Below, piece by piece: positions 11,870-22,746 of a DNA stretch of 64,000 bases. The translations under genes were made by a program, and so were the position numbers. Position 1 is the first letter of the stretch; every line of letters starts with the position of its first letter. The notes beneath the pieces are model-generated. The model made no database searches and was not told the origin of the DNA. It saw only the letters and a list, made by a program, of their open reading frames with translations. The stretch is from contig MU394055.1 in the NCBI GenBank assembly GCA_022578605.1, forward strand, positions 934,902 to 998,901, read 5' to 3'. The DNA comes from Camillea tinctor (taxonomy: Eukaryota > Ascomycota > Sordariomycetes > Xylariales > Xylariaceae).

Positions 11870-13642
11870 TTAGCCCCTTGCCTTCGGGATAGACTCATCC
11901 GCCGCGATATACTGGGCAACACCCGTGTATCTCCAGCGCCCAAAATGCGCAGTCCCGCCCTCGGGACAATCCACCCCGGTGCCAGCCCCGTTGCAAGTCG
12001 CATACGCGCCCACCAGACTCCCTACGAAAGACCCGTTGCCGCCGCTGACCAGCGCAGCCGATGCCGTGCCGACGATGATCTGAGACTCAGGATCTGACGC
12101 TGCCATCGCGGCGAGGCTATAGTGCGTCACGTTCGCCGTCTCGATCTGCAGCCGTATCGGACTGCCCGCCCACTCCGCTGGCACGGGCACCGTATTCGGC
12201 GCGGGCGGCCCGCCAGCTCCCCCTTCGGCGCGGAAACGTAGTGCCAATTGGGGTTCTGCGCGGGGTGCAGGTGAAATGGCGTCAGGCTCTAGGAGAACCA
12301 CCCCTAGGTCGATGTGGTTGACCTGCGTCAAGAACACGGTGACGCCCGCCTCCTGCCCAACCACTTCGGGGGCAAACGACAGGTCGACGCTGAAGCTGAA
12401 CAGTGTATCCGTCTGCCGGCGCCCGATGAACGCCAGCCCGCTCTGGCCGCTGAGCTCGGGCGTTGATGTAGATAGGGGCGTGCCGGTGAGGTTGTTGCGA
12501 CTGGGCACTATCTCGAGACCGCCGCCGGTCACCGAAAAGGTCCCCTCGCGCGGCACGCGCCAGTGCACCAGGTTCCGCGGGATCGCCGTCCCCGCCGCGA
12601 AATCGTACACGTCGTCGTCCGAGTTAAACGGCCCGTCGCCGGGGATGTCCCGGCTGCGCGGCGGCAGCGCCCACCCGCTCATCGCGCCCCGAACCGGCTG
12701 CAGCACCGGCCACGCGCCCTCGTCCCACGTCGCCGCGAAGAGCACCGCTTCGCGACCCATCGGGTACACCTCCCGCGCGGGCCCGATCCGCGTCGCCAGA
12801 CACATGCCCCACCAGTTGCCCGCCGGGTCCTGGAACAGGTCCCCGTGCCCGACCGTCTGGAAGTACTCGGCGGTGCCGCGGTTCGTCAGGATCGGGTTGT
12901 GCTCGTACGACTCGTAAGGGCCCGTGATGTTCCGCGACCGCGCAATCGTGATCGAGTGGTCCAGCTCCGTGCCCCCCTCCGCGATCATCAGGTAGTAGTA
13001 CCCGTCCTTCTTGTACAGGTGCGGGCCCTCGGGCCACGCCCCGCCCGTGCCATTCCACAGGCTCACGGGCGGCTGGCTGAGCGCCCCGGTCGCGAGGTCG
13101 ATCTCCTGCAGGACGACCCCCTGCGTCGCGACGTACACTTTCCCGTCGTCGTCGTCGTCCCAGAATAGGTCCGGGTCGATGCTGGACGGCGCGAAGGTCA
13201 CTGGGTCGCTCCACGAGGCGTCGGAGAACGGGTCCGTCGTCCGGAACACAACCCCGACGATCCCACGTGAGGATATCCCCAGGTACTCGCATATCACGTA
13301 GAACTCGCCCTCGTGGTACCGGATCGTCGCCGCGTACATGCCGTCCTGCTGCCCCGGGGTCTCCCAGCTCACCCCCGGCAGCTGGCTCTCGCGGTTCCAC
13401 ACGTGGCTCACTAGCTTCCAGTCGAGGAGGTCCTTCGAGGCGTACACCGGCAGCCCAGGGAACGAGATGAATGTGGATGTCACGCAGAAGAAGGTCCCGT
13501 TGACCTGCGCGCACGAGGGGTCTGAGTGCCAGCCTGGGAGGGTGGGGTTGTAGTAAGTTGAGTTGTCCGCTTGTGCTAACGCGAGCAGGCCTATGCTGCC
13601 CCAGAGGGCAGACGTGATGTTCCAGGAGAACTTCATTTTCAT
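11870..13642 (-). CDS. Secreted glycoside hydrolase family 43 (beta-xylosidase / arabinofuranosidase type)
   Basis: Intronless, 590 residues. Residues 1-25 form a signal peptide ending ALAQA, so the enzyme is likely secreted and acts on plant-wall xylan or arabinan side chains. The five-bladed propeller domain of GH43 follows. The catalytic base is probably Asp41 in GWHSDPSC, the pKa-modulating Asp lies in SSIDPDLFWDDDDDGKVY, and the acid Glu is in WPEGPHLYKK. The C-terminal third (from about residue 350) resembles the concanavalin-like domain often attached to GH43 xylosidases. Coding GC is much higher than in the flanks. An ATG two codons in (13636) is an equally possible start. Substrate preference cannot be read from the sequence. 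Confidence 0.93.
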   Translation of the reverse strand: MKMKFSWNITSALWGSIGLLALAQADNSTYYNPTLPGWHSDPSCAQVNGTFFCVTSTFISFPGLPVYASKDLLDWKLVSHVWNRESQLPGVSWETPGQQDGMYAATIRYHEGEFYVICEYLGISSRGIVGVVFRTTDPFSDASWSDPVTFAPSSIDPDLFWDDDDDGKVYVATQGVVLQEIDLATGALSQPPVSLWNGTGGAWPEGPHLYKKDGYYYLMIAEGGTELDHSITIARSRNITGPYESYEHNPILTNRGTAEYFQTVGHGDLFQDPAGNWWGMCLATRIGPAREVYPMGREAVLFAATWDEGAWPVLQPVRGAMSGWALPPRSRDIPGDGPFNSDDDVYDFAAGTAIPRNLVHWRVPREGTFSVTGGGLEIVPSRNNLTGTPLSTSTPELSGQSGLAFIGRRQTDTLFSFSVDLSFAPEVVGQEAGVTVFLTQVNHIDLGVVLLEPDAISPAPRAEPQLALRFRAEGGAGGPPAPNTVPVPAEWAGSPIRLQIETANVTHYSLAAMAASDPESQIIVGTASAALVSGGNGSFVGSLVGAYATCNGAGTGVDCPEGGTAHFGRWRYTGVAQYIAADESIPKARG

Positions 13643-14121
13643 GGCTTATTACATTCTTTATGGAGCCTTTCCTTTTTCCCCCTCCCTCTCGAAGTTCTGA
13701 GCATCATGACAGATCATCGATCCATCTTATCTCTTTCCCCGGCTATGACTTGGGGCCAGACCCCTGGAAACCATCGTCGTATTTCTCCGTCTAGGCCCAT
13801 GGATTTCCCCGTATAATGCGGAGTTCATTTATTTTAACCGGTGCTCAATCCGGGGTATAGCGCAACTTCCCCCTCATCCCCCCTCTCGTAAATCCTGGTT
13901 ATGGAGCTTGGTGTCCGGACTTACCTTGGCTCGTCATTTCAGGTCGGTATTTTGGGGAGATGTATCCTTCATAGTATGAGGTGTAGGTAGGTAAAGTTGA
14001 TTCACATTGTATTTCATACATAATTCATCAGTCATCATAGTTTTAACATAAAAGTACAAGATGTTGGCATGAAGCCAAAGTTGTTTACATCGTAATAGGG
14101 GTATAAGAAAAAGGAAATAAA
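13643..14121. other. Upstream region of the GH43 gene
   Basis: Contains the GH43 promoter, C/T-rich near 13660-13740 on the plus strand, and the downstream flank of the next minus-strand gene. No CreA or XlnR site is asserted. No gene is seen. Confidence 0.5.
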
Positions 14122-16242
14122 TCATTGTTTCCTCGCGCTCTCCACGTCACTTTCCAGCAACACCTGTACTCGGCCTGTCCTCGCGCACCGACCAATTACA
14201 ACGTCAGGGTCGTATGCCAATACACGGCTCTTAACATGATCATCTCTAGATTCTGGGCTTGCCTGCAGGATGCCCACAGTCTGTTCGGAAACGAGTTGCG
14301 AGATTGTGTGCCAGAATTGACCTTGTCTAGAGTACCTGGTCCGAAGTAAAAACATCGTAGTTATAGCGATAATACATATGATGTTGATGCCTATGATCCC
14401 TGCTACGATTGCAAGTCCTGTCCATCGTCGTGGTACAGTAGCAGCGACTGTTCTCGTAATCTCGACAGGTACTGGTACATCCATGAATTCGAGCAAACCG
14501 TAGTGTAGAGCCTCAGCCATGATCTGAAAAATCGCCTGGATAGCCAGCGCTGGCCGATTTGTATCGAGAACCGTGCTTTCAAATACTAGTGCATAGTCTG
14601 CTTCTGGGTTGATAGAAGAAACACCATAACTTGCTCCACCGCAGTTGATCACTGTGCTAGCGGGTGGCTCGGGAATGCCAAAGATTAAGCTGTTCATCGA
14701 GATGTCTAAATGGCGTAGGGCTTTTGAATCAATGGTCGTATTGCTGACTGTGTCGACAGTGAAGATTGATCGAGCTGAATAATCCGCCGGATCTCCTCTT
14801 ACCCCGAGTAGAGTGCGAATGTCACTCACGTCCCATATTTCCTCGATAAGATTATATTTTGCAGTAGGTTCAACGACATCTTTCGATATGGACATCTCCG
14901 TACGGGATACCTCCCAGAGGTACTCTGAAAAACAAAGCGAAGTCTGAAAGTTGAAGCTATCTCCAAGTTTCCACTTAGTCCATTCGTCATCTCGAGTGGA
15001 CTCATTTGTAGGGATAGTGCTAAGGTTTCCGAAAAATGACCAATCGTCATACGACCCATCTGTTCGTGAGATCAGGGAGACCATGGAGTGAGGGGTGATT
15101 GGGCTTTCACGCCCGTCGCTGTAGAATGTGAAGTTCTCCGTATCAATGGTATTTGTAACATCTGGTAGACACATGCTTATACCCTCTCGACCTGGTCGCC
15201 CGGTAGTCAAGATTGAGCAGTTGAAACTGGTGGGCAGGCAAACGCCATCAGCACAAGGAGAAGGTACCGCAATACCGGCATTACGGAATGTGTCCTCATA
15301 GGATATATTGCCAGCCATTGTTAAAAGATAGGGTATAGGTTTTGAGCCTGGGTCAATGGCCTGGAATTCGCCGTTGATGACAGGGGCGATGCAAGCTACA
15401 CGAGAGTTTAATCCGTATGAATCGCCGCTGTAGTGATGGACTTTGGTCCGATTGTCCTGCTCCATAGGTAAAAAGAATCTTTTCACATTTCCCGTATCAC
15501 TAAATCCATCCGCGTTCGGAGTGGCATTATGTCCGGGCCAGATCTCGCCAAACGAAGCATAGTCGGTCGGTACGAAGTGCCACTGTGAACCACCAGGGGT
15601 CATGTATTGTACGCTGTCAGAACTGGAGAGATTCAGAGTCGTATGGTTTGCGTATCCGACTATCGACACGACACCCAAGTCAGTGACGAGAATCGTGGAC
15701 GCGAATTGAGTTGCGAAGCTTCCCGCAAAAAGTACTAGCATCAAAAGGGGCGGAAGTCTTAAGAACCGTCGCATTGAAGACTTCAAGATTAACCATATGA
15801 AGCTCCAGGGTCCACCATTAGCACCTCGCATAGTCGAAAACTCGGCTACTTGGGATAGAGGCACGCCGCTCGTCTCGAGAATAATCGCTGCCGTTAAGCT
15901 CGTACAGATGAGCGACTGCGCGCTAGTGCAGAATTGAATGACGAGAGAGCACAACGTGACAGCCTCTGTCACCCATCCTTGTAGCACTATATTTCTCCAC
16001 GCGGGTGAAGCGTGTTCACCACTGCCTGGACCCTGACCAGCCCATAGGGCAGCCAACAGCCCAAGCATAAGGGGCGAGGCAACCAAGCCGCTAGCAATGA
16101 CGAAAGTGCCATATCTACCGAGCGACTCCCGAAGACCCCACCGCCTTCGCTGTAGATTGCTAACAGTTGGTGAACTCGAATTAGTGCGTACCGTCTTCAC
16201 GGACATAAACGTCCCTTTCCTTATACTATCCATCTTAGGCAA
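14122..16242 (-). CDS. Large fungal integral membrane protein of unknown function
   Basis: Intronless, 706 residues; I recognise no named family. After a basic Ser-rich N-terminus of about 40 residues there is a hydrophobic segment (VASPLMLGLLAALWA), a second around the stretch TLCSLVIQFCTSAQSLICTSL, and a third (LLMLVLFAGSFATQF). A long region of about 400 residues follows, with many N-glycosylation sequons and several Cys, probably outside the cell or in a lumen. A final membrane segment (LAIVAGIIGINIICIIAITT) precedes a short cytoplasmic tail. This layout recurs in fungal membrane proteins of unknown role. The frame is intact, so I read it as an expressed gene. Confidence 0.75.
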   Translation of the reverse strand: MPKMDSIRKGTFMSVKTVRTNSSSPTVSNLQRRRWGLRESLGRYGTFVIASGLVASPLMLGLLAALWAGQGPGSGEHASPAWRNIVLQGWVTEAVTLCSLVIQFCTSAQSLICTSLTAAIILETSGVPLSQVAEFSTMRGANGGPWSFIWLILKSSMRRFLRLPPLLMLVLFAGSFATQFASTILVTDLGVVSIVGYANHTTLNLSSSDSVQYMTPGGSQWHFVPTDYASFGEIWPGHNATPNADGFSDTGNVKRFFLPMEQDNRTKVHHYSGDSYGLNSRVACIAPVINGEFQAIDPGSKPIPYLLTMAGNISYEDTFRNAGIAVPSPCADGVCLPTSFNCSILTTGRPGREGISMCLPDVTNTIDTENFTFYSDGRESPITPHSMVSLISRTDGSYDDWSFFGNLSTIPTNESTRDDEWTKWKLGDSFNFQTSLCFSEYLWEVSRTEMSISKDVVEPTAKYNLIEEIWDVSDIRTLLGVRGDPADYSARSIFTVDTVSNTTIDSKALRHLDISMNSLIFGIPEPPASTVINCGGASYGVSSINPEADYALVFESTVLDTNRPALAIQAIFQIMAEALHYGLLEFMDVPVPVEITRTVAATVPRRWTGLAIVAGIIGINIICIIAITTMFLLRTRYSRQGQFWHTISQLVSEQTVGILQASPESRDDHVKSRVLAYDPDVVIGRCARTGRVQVLLESDVESARKQ

Positions 16243-19200
16243 TGTGGTAATGCGGCAAAGGTGGCGGAGGTTGGATGGGGCTATCCCTCGAGGGCCACTA
16301 TAGCTTGAGGAAACTTGATTATAGAATAGTTGTGCGGGTATCTCACATTATAGTGGAAAACAAATATTCCCTAGTTGCACAAGGGAGTAGAACTGATAGC
16401 TCGAAGGTTCGATCCGCTCATAACGGGAGTTGGCTGGATTAATAAGAGGGTGGAAGAGATATTATCTCGACTACGTACATTATTCAGACATTATCCTTCC
16501 CAAACATAGTATATTTTCAAACGCATGATTATAAAGTTGCAATTGCAAAGGTGATTTGGTCTAGCCCCAGTATGCGAACTTATTTCGTCCGTGTTGACAA
16601 GCTTATGGATCCTATGATGCCCCAGAAACTTGATAAGTTCCCGGCATTAACTGCACAAGCATGGGCAGCACATTCAGCTTGATGATCAATGTCTATTTCA
16701 GAGTTCCAATCAACCCGACATGCAGAAACACATGCTCCTGAGACTAAGAATAAAACACAAAAGTGAACCTTGGATAAATCACAGGGTAAAGAGAATCAGT
16801 AGGTGGGTGAAAAAAAGTAAAGTTTCCGACTGTGAGATACGACTGTGAGATACAGCACCAATCTAGAAATGCATGGAACGAGAAGACCATGGTCCTCGAA
16901 TTATCTGCTATTCAGGAAAATAGACCAGGTACATTAGGATATAGCGGTTTTGACTGTATCGGTTATAGACACCTATATATCTGGAGATATTATAAAAACC
17001 AGGAATCTGGTTAGCCCTGTAGCTGGAGCAAGGGGTTGCAGTTGCAGTAGTGTTGCAACCCCAGGCGCTAATTAAAGCCAATGGTTGCATAGATATAGAG
17101 TCTCGCCATGTGGCGAACGATTGGAATTGTCAATAAGGAAAAGGAATTGCTGAGCCTGAAACCAGTGCAATTGCAACCTTTACACAATCCTGGGGGCCGT
17201 AAAATGACCCAATCATCATTAGAAATCCCATTTGTAGTATATTACCTACATATATAGCTCCTATCTATAGATTTAGAAGATAGGCAATAGGTTATTCATA
17301 ATGTTCAAGAGATTATACGCCGTATATACGGTGGCAAGAGCCAAGATATGATAATCCAATTCCACAGAGCCAACCAGTGGTGACTAGGTAACTTTACTAA
17401 AAGTAATATCCGATGAGTTTCATACATGCATATCATTAACGTATATGCTTAACTCGTACGGAGAATAACGAACCCACAAGGTGGACTTTCACTCCGGGGA
17501 AACCAAAACCACGGTATCCTTGGCTAGGAAGATAGAGGGTAGCAATTGACGAGATCAAATTTTGGCATCATGGCATTTCCCTCTGTGAGGGCCTTTTGAG
17601 AGTAATGAAACTGGAAGCGAGGATAGTAAATTTATGAGAACGTTCACCATGTAACTTAACTTTTTCCCTTGAGCAGCCGGCAGGCAACTTGGGTATATAT
17701 AGTTGTATAGGTTGTACTACCAGATATACAACCTTGCATGCTATACTCTAGCCGTCTTGGTCATATGCCCGTTTCTTACTTCTAACGGAAATAAATACAT
17801 AGCACTAGCACTGGGTAGTATTGGATTCCATGGTTCTTTGACTACGCCGCAACGGACCCTCTTTGCGACATCTCCAACTAACGCGAAGTGTAACGTAAGA
17901 GTCATGACCACTCAGTTCTTCTACATAATGTGAGTCGAACCATAAGATAGACCTAATGATAGATACAGAGTAGCACGGTGACCGAAGCTGGAAATTTGCC
18001 TTGAGTATCCTAAAGGCGAAAAACTTATGGAGTCAACAAAGTCTACTATACCCAGTTGGTAATGTAGATTTCGCATGGACATGGGGAGGGATCCAGACTC
18101 TCTCAGCCCTATGGCAAAATGATAACCACGTGCCTGTTCCACCTATAAGCCCAACCACCCCTCGTTAGATAAAGGCGGAGTAGCTTACCAATAGTCTACA
18201 TGGTTCAGCTATATTGTCTCCAAGTAGCCGTTTTGAAGATAAACCTTGATTTATCGAAGATATCATTATCTGACTAGATGATGCCGGGATGATGGAGTTT
18301 TTTATATACATCTATATAAACGTGTAGTGTTACCATGTGAGCCCTAGATGAGAAAAATGCATCTGTTGTCGCGCGAAGAACTAAGCTATATAGGTAACTG
18401 TGTAAAGCACCGTGGTCCGTTTACCTACAAGCAATTTCTTTGTCTTGTTTTCTAGGCAAAGTTCAGCTTTTCACCCATAGTGAGGCTATACCGCTGTTAG
18501 CTGCCTCCAAGAACCAGATCTAGAAAAGCGGATCTACGTCCTATTACGTCTTACGGAACACGCATGTCATCTGTTTTCTTCGCTAACGATGTAGTCGTTG
18601 GATATGAAGCCATAACTGCAGTGATTATTTAAAATACTATACTCTATACAGACCTAGTAACTGCTTCTCTAATCCAAAAGCGACACGGATCGCTCGGTAA
18701 CCTCTAAACTTCCTCCATAGGTACTTACGCCGTAAATCTCATACCTCGGCAATAGTTCGTTATGTACATAAAGTTAGGAATCTTACCGCGGTATATACAA
18801 TCATGAGGTGAGAAACGTCTGTCAGACGTGCCAAGTTTGGTGTTCGTTAGGGCACTATTTTGCATTGCTTATAAACACTTGGGTAAATATTTCGTAGTGA
18901 AAACAATATTGAAGAGGGTTTGCTAAGCCTCTCCCCAGTAGTCATAGAACAACCCCCCACTTCTCCCTTCCAAAAGGGTGGATACCTTATGGTTCTGTAC
19001 AATGAAGGCACCCATCATGGTGTTGTAGTCTTGGGGAGTTAGAAATATGACCATCTATTATATCTCGTTTGATGTCCAATAATACACATCTTTATTCCCT
19101 CGGTTTATCGTATAGCCTTAGCTCCCCTGGTCTCACCTATGGTAATAATATGGTAAATAGTTTTCTTGCTTCTAATACACTAACAGTCCAAAGCTAGTAT

Positions 19201-19973
19201 TTGAAGCTAATAGCTTGAAATGCCATATTTGTATACTTGTGGACATTAGAGTAAATATCAGGCTTAGCAGCATGTGAAGTGAGGATTATATTTTATAGTT
19301 GAGTTGCCTGTAAGGCTAATGACTATCAAGGAACTTAGCAGGGCAAAAGACTTCTACCCTAGAGATAAACTACTAACTACCTAGTTATTTCGGTGAAATT
19401 AGGCATCCGTCTTATCCTTTACATCATTTCCAAAAAGAAGTCTCACTCAGCAGTAAACATGGGTGTTTCATAGCGGCACATAGACTATAGCTTGATACAG
19501 AGGCTTAGTTGGTGATGCTCGATCTAGTAGCCTCGTGATAGTCGAGACCACAAATGTCTTAGAATCGACATATTATTCCCTACGATAGGATAGGCGCGAC
19601 AATATCGAGCTAGCTGAATACTAAATACAGAGATTCATGAGACTTGATTTACTCCTTAGGTGCTAAGTTATAAATACTTCGTCTGTCTCCTGTTTCTAGT
19701 AGTGGTGTAACACAGCAGTATCATCACCATCGTTCTTAGACTTGAACCACTTTATTCTAATATTTAAGCATAATCATTCTTCTATATATTGGTTGTCGTC
19801 TAACACACACCCCTCTCAACCTATCGAGCGCATATTCTCTTAACCAGCGGCGTTACACTCCAGAGTAACTACGTACATCATAGGCCTAGAACCCATCCTC
19901 TCACAAAAGCTAGTGTCTCCTTTTTTTTTCTCTTCGGGTTTATCAAGTCAACTATATTTCAGATAATCTCAAG
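16243..19973. other. Large gene-free AT-rich region
   Basis: 3.7 kb without credible coding sequence on either strand; the few open frames are short and unlike proteins. A 9-bp inverted repeat (GGGGTTGCA at 17032-17040 and TGCAACCCC at 17054-17062) forms a possible hairpin. The last few hundred bases must hold the terpene cyclase promoter. An old mutated transposon could hide here, but I see no domain or repeat end to support that. Confidence 0.5.
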
Positions 19974-21260
19974 ATGGCCAACCCCAGCCCATTTATCCAA
20001 CCATCGAGCGACATCAAAGAGGGCTCCGAGTTAGCCCGGCGACTCGATATTGAGTCTCTACTCTCGGACGCTAGATATGACATTTTAGCATTCTCGGATG
20101 TTGCCGAATTAAGTGACGCCCAGAGAGCAGCTGCGGCTGACTGCATGAACAGAGCGCTGCTTGCGTTCTTTAAAGATATCGGGTTTGAATTCCGCCCAGC
20201 ACCTGAAGACTCCGAGCTTCGCAGAAATCTCTTCGCATGGGGACGATCTACATTTGCAAAAGCCTGCGAAGAAGGATGGCCAGAAGCCGAGCAGATTCTT
20301 GACTTTACGGCGGCAATTATCGAGGCTTTCTTTCCATTGGCAGGACCAGACTCCAGACTACAGCTCGCTGTCACCATGGCAGTAGCTAACCATGCCGAGA
20401 AGTATGGAGAAAAAGCGGCATTTGCAAAGAGCTTATCCCACTTCGCGCTCAGCTTGCTACTGCAAAAGGATACTAACACTGAGGATTGGCAAATCATGTA
20501 TAGCGATATTTTGAAGGGCTTTGTGGAGCACTTTGGGGCGAACGATCCCCGAATAGGGACGTTTGGGGCTATCAATATGGTCCAGTTCATTGAATCAGCT
20601 TTCACGGAACAGCGTTTCTCTCAGGAACTCCCACCTCACTTCTCACGGGTCACACCAAGGATGAAGAACCAAGGCGGTTCTGATGGTTTTCCATACTTTC
20701 TTCGCATGGCTACCGGAGTTCCCGCTCCGTTTATTGTTGGCATTATGAAGCCATCTAGAGACGACGAGGTTCCCTACGACTACTGGATCACGAGTGTAGT
20801 AAACTTGATCACCTTTGTCAACCTCGGAAACGACCTGGTTTCGTGGCCAAAGGAGGTCCGAAGGGGCGAAACAAACAATTACATGTCCTTCCAAACCCAT
20901 TCCCGTCAGCAGGCCGGCGTATCTTCCCAGTTCCAACCCGGGAGCGAATGGACTTTCCGAGACACGCTGTGCGAGATAATGAAGATATTACAGACTGCTG
21001 TAAATGACCTAGACAAAGAGTTTATCCACTTCGCGAAGTAAGTCTCAAAATCAAATGAATACCAAATAGACCTTGGATGCTAATTGCATAATAGCACATG
21101 TTCGGAAGAAGAACGAGTAACTTGGAATGCTGATTATGCAAGCCGCGCCTGGCTAGGCTTCAAGCAGGGCTACATAACTTGGCACTTACAACAGTCTAAA
21201 TACGGACTTGACCGCCTGCGAGAGGCAATAAGCAGCGGATTAGGAGAGGCAGGGTTATAG
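19974..21260 (+). CDS. TRI5-family terpene cyclase-like protein with altered Asp-rich motif
   Basis: Resembles the trichodiene-synthase (TRI5) type of class I sesquiterpene cyclases, which ionise farnesyl diphosphate using Mg. Exons 19974-21037 and 21095-21260 give 409 residues, close to the family length. The second metal motif (NSE) is intact: NDLVSWPKE at residues 286-294. The C-terminal WHL element is present in YITWHLQQSKYGL. Where the first Asp-rich motif should be, residues 138-145 read ANHAEKYG, so the paired aspartates are missing. No P450, acetyltransferase or regulator of a terpenoid cluster lies next to it; the nearest genes are the membrane protein upstream and a tRNA. It may be a divergent enzyme or one that has lost cyclase activity. 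Confidence 0.8.
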
Positions 21261-21802
21261 ATGTGTTGAAGATAACATAATATCCAGAAAAGTAGATGGA
21301 TATTAGCATGTGGTGTTGATATTTGAACTAACATACTTGTATGTTAATGATAGAAGTTTAGAATTTCCTTTTCCTCCAAACTATTACATTATTAGTATTT
21401 AGGCGTTCAAGGAACTTCCATGTAGACTAATAGATGCCTAGCCAATCATATTGTTGCTCTCGTTATCAGCATACCTGACGTGGTATTTTCTTTAGAGTGC
21501 ATACGCATGCTTCAGAAGTAAATCAAGGGGCACCAAATAACACGGGCTTCGATGCATAAGACCTAAGTTGCTAACTAGGAAACGAACCATTATCATGAAT
21601 GAGGTATATTAACCTAGTCTTGCAAGAAAGGTTCCTCTAGCAATCATAAATGCACAAAATAATAAGGGGTTGATCTGTTATTAATCGATCTTATACATCG
21701 AGCTAGCCGTAGCATTTAACGCTTACTCGTTAGTGCTACACATTAACTCACCTGACTGAGCCAATTATATTGTTCAGAATGAGATGCAAAAAAATTGAAT
21801 TC
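21261..21802. other. Intergenic region terpene cyclase / tRNA
   Basis: AT-rich spacer. It carries the 3' flank of the cyclase gene and the downstream side of the minus-strand tRNA. Nothing else is seen. Confidence 0.55.
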
Positions 21803-21912
21803 TGAGAGCTGCAGGATTCGAACCTGCGCGGTTTCCCATTGCGGTTTTGAGGTATCCCCATTTGGTGGATGATGACCTAAACACAACGCCTTAACCACTC
21901 GGCCAAACTCCC
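21803..21912 (-). tRNA. tRNA-Leu, probably anticodon UAG, with intron
   Basis: Read on the minus strand, the 110-nt gene starts GGGAGTTTGGCCGAGTGG, which pairs with AGCTCTC at the 3' end to form a 7-bp acceptor stem with two wobble pairs. The D-arm consensus (TGGCCGAGTGGTTAAGG) serves as A box. The T arm GCAGGTTCGAATCCTGC is perfect and serves as B box. The anticodon stem TTGTG pairs with CGCAA around TTTAGG, which gives anticodon TAG. An intron of about 31 nt follows position 37, and a long variable arm marks class II. The acceptor and D-arm closely match fungal tRNA-Leu(UAG). The intron length depends on my folding. Confidence 0.88.
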
Positions 21913-22746
21913 ATGGAGGATGAATCATTGCTAGGAAGTATTATATCATAAAATGACAAACCAAATTTGTGAAATCTAGAGAAAGAAACTATTAAGATTT
22001 TGCTTTATTGGTGTTGAGGTTCTGTGCATCAGGCGGGATTGCTGAAATGGAGGAAAGGTCTAGTATTCGGCAGATATATGAAAATGATAACTATTAGGTA
22101 ATTGTGTCTAGTAACATCATCGCTTTATCCCTATCACGACTCGGTTTGGACGAGATTATATGAGAGTAAGTAAAGTGTTAGGATTAATAACTAGAAAAGC
22201 TTCATATTAAGTGCTGAAAACATTTTAGGGTCAGAAGAATACGAGCGTATAAAAAGCATGACCAGTCCGATCTCGATAAAATAACGATATAGCTCTTGTC
22301 TGCTTTTCATAGCCTAGAACTGGGTTTAGACCAGTTATTTGAGTAAACGGGGAGGTAGTCTAAAGCTTCATGGGACTCAGCTTATTGTACATATATTAGA
22401 ACTACCCATCTTGTTGGAGTAAAAGTTAATCAGGGGCTAAACATGCGAATTCTGCCATCTCACAATCCTAACCTAATCACCCCCTTATTATCAAACAGAG
22501 ACATCCAAAGCCCTATGATTTTTAGCTTCTTATTTTATTTAAAAAAAATCAACTGTACTGGGGATCTGACTTGGGTATCAATAAGACTTGTTTCCTTCCC
22601 CTTCATCTATAGCCGTCCCTTTACTCTACATACCAAAGCTCTAGACATCTAACCAATTCCGTCTAGTACTCTATCAAACTCCGAGAACATCATCAATATA
22701 AGCTTCCTTAAAAGCTACTCCCTTTTCTGTCCTGCAAATAATCAAA
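21913..22746. other. Intergenic region tRNA / GC-rich hypothetical gene
   Basis: AT-rich DNA with the 5' flank of the tRNA and the 3' flank of the next minus-strand gene. Open frames near 22443-22652 look accidental. Nothing else is visible. Confidence 0.55.

Noticed and set aside
12276..13514. Long open frames antisense or out of frame to the GH43 gene
   Set aside because: High GC removes stop codons in other frames; the GH43 frame has signal peptide and catalytic motifs, the others have none.
17032..17062. Hairpin GGGGTTGCA...TGCAACCCC as a terminator or small RNA
   Set aside because: It is isolated in AT-rich intergenic DNA of a eukaryote, and one 9-bp stem is not enough.
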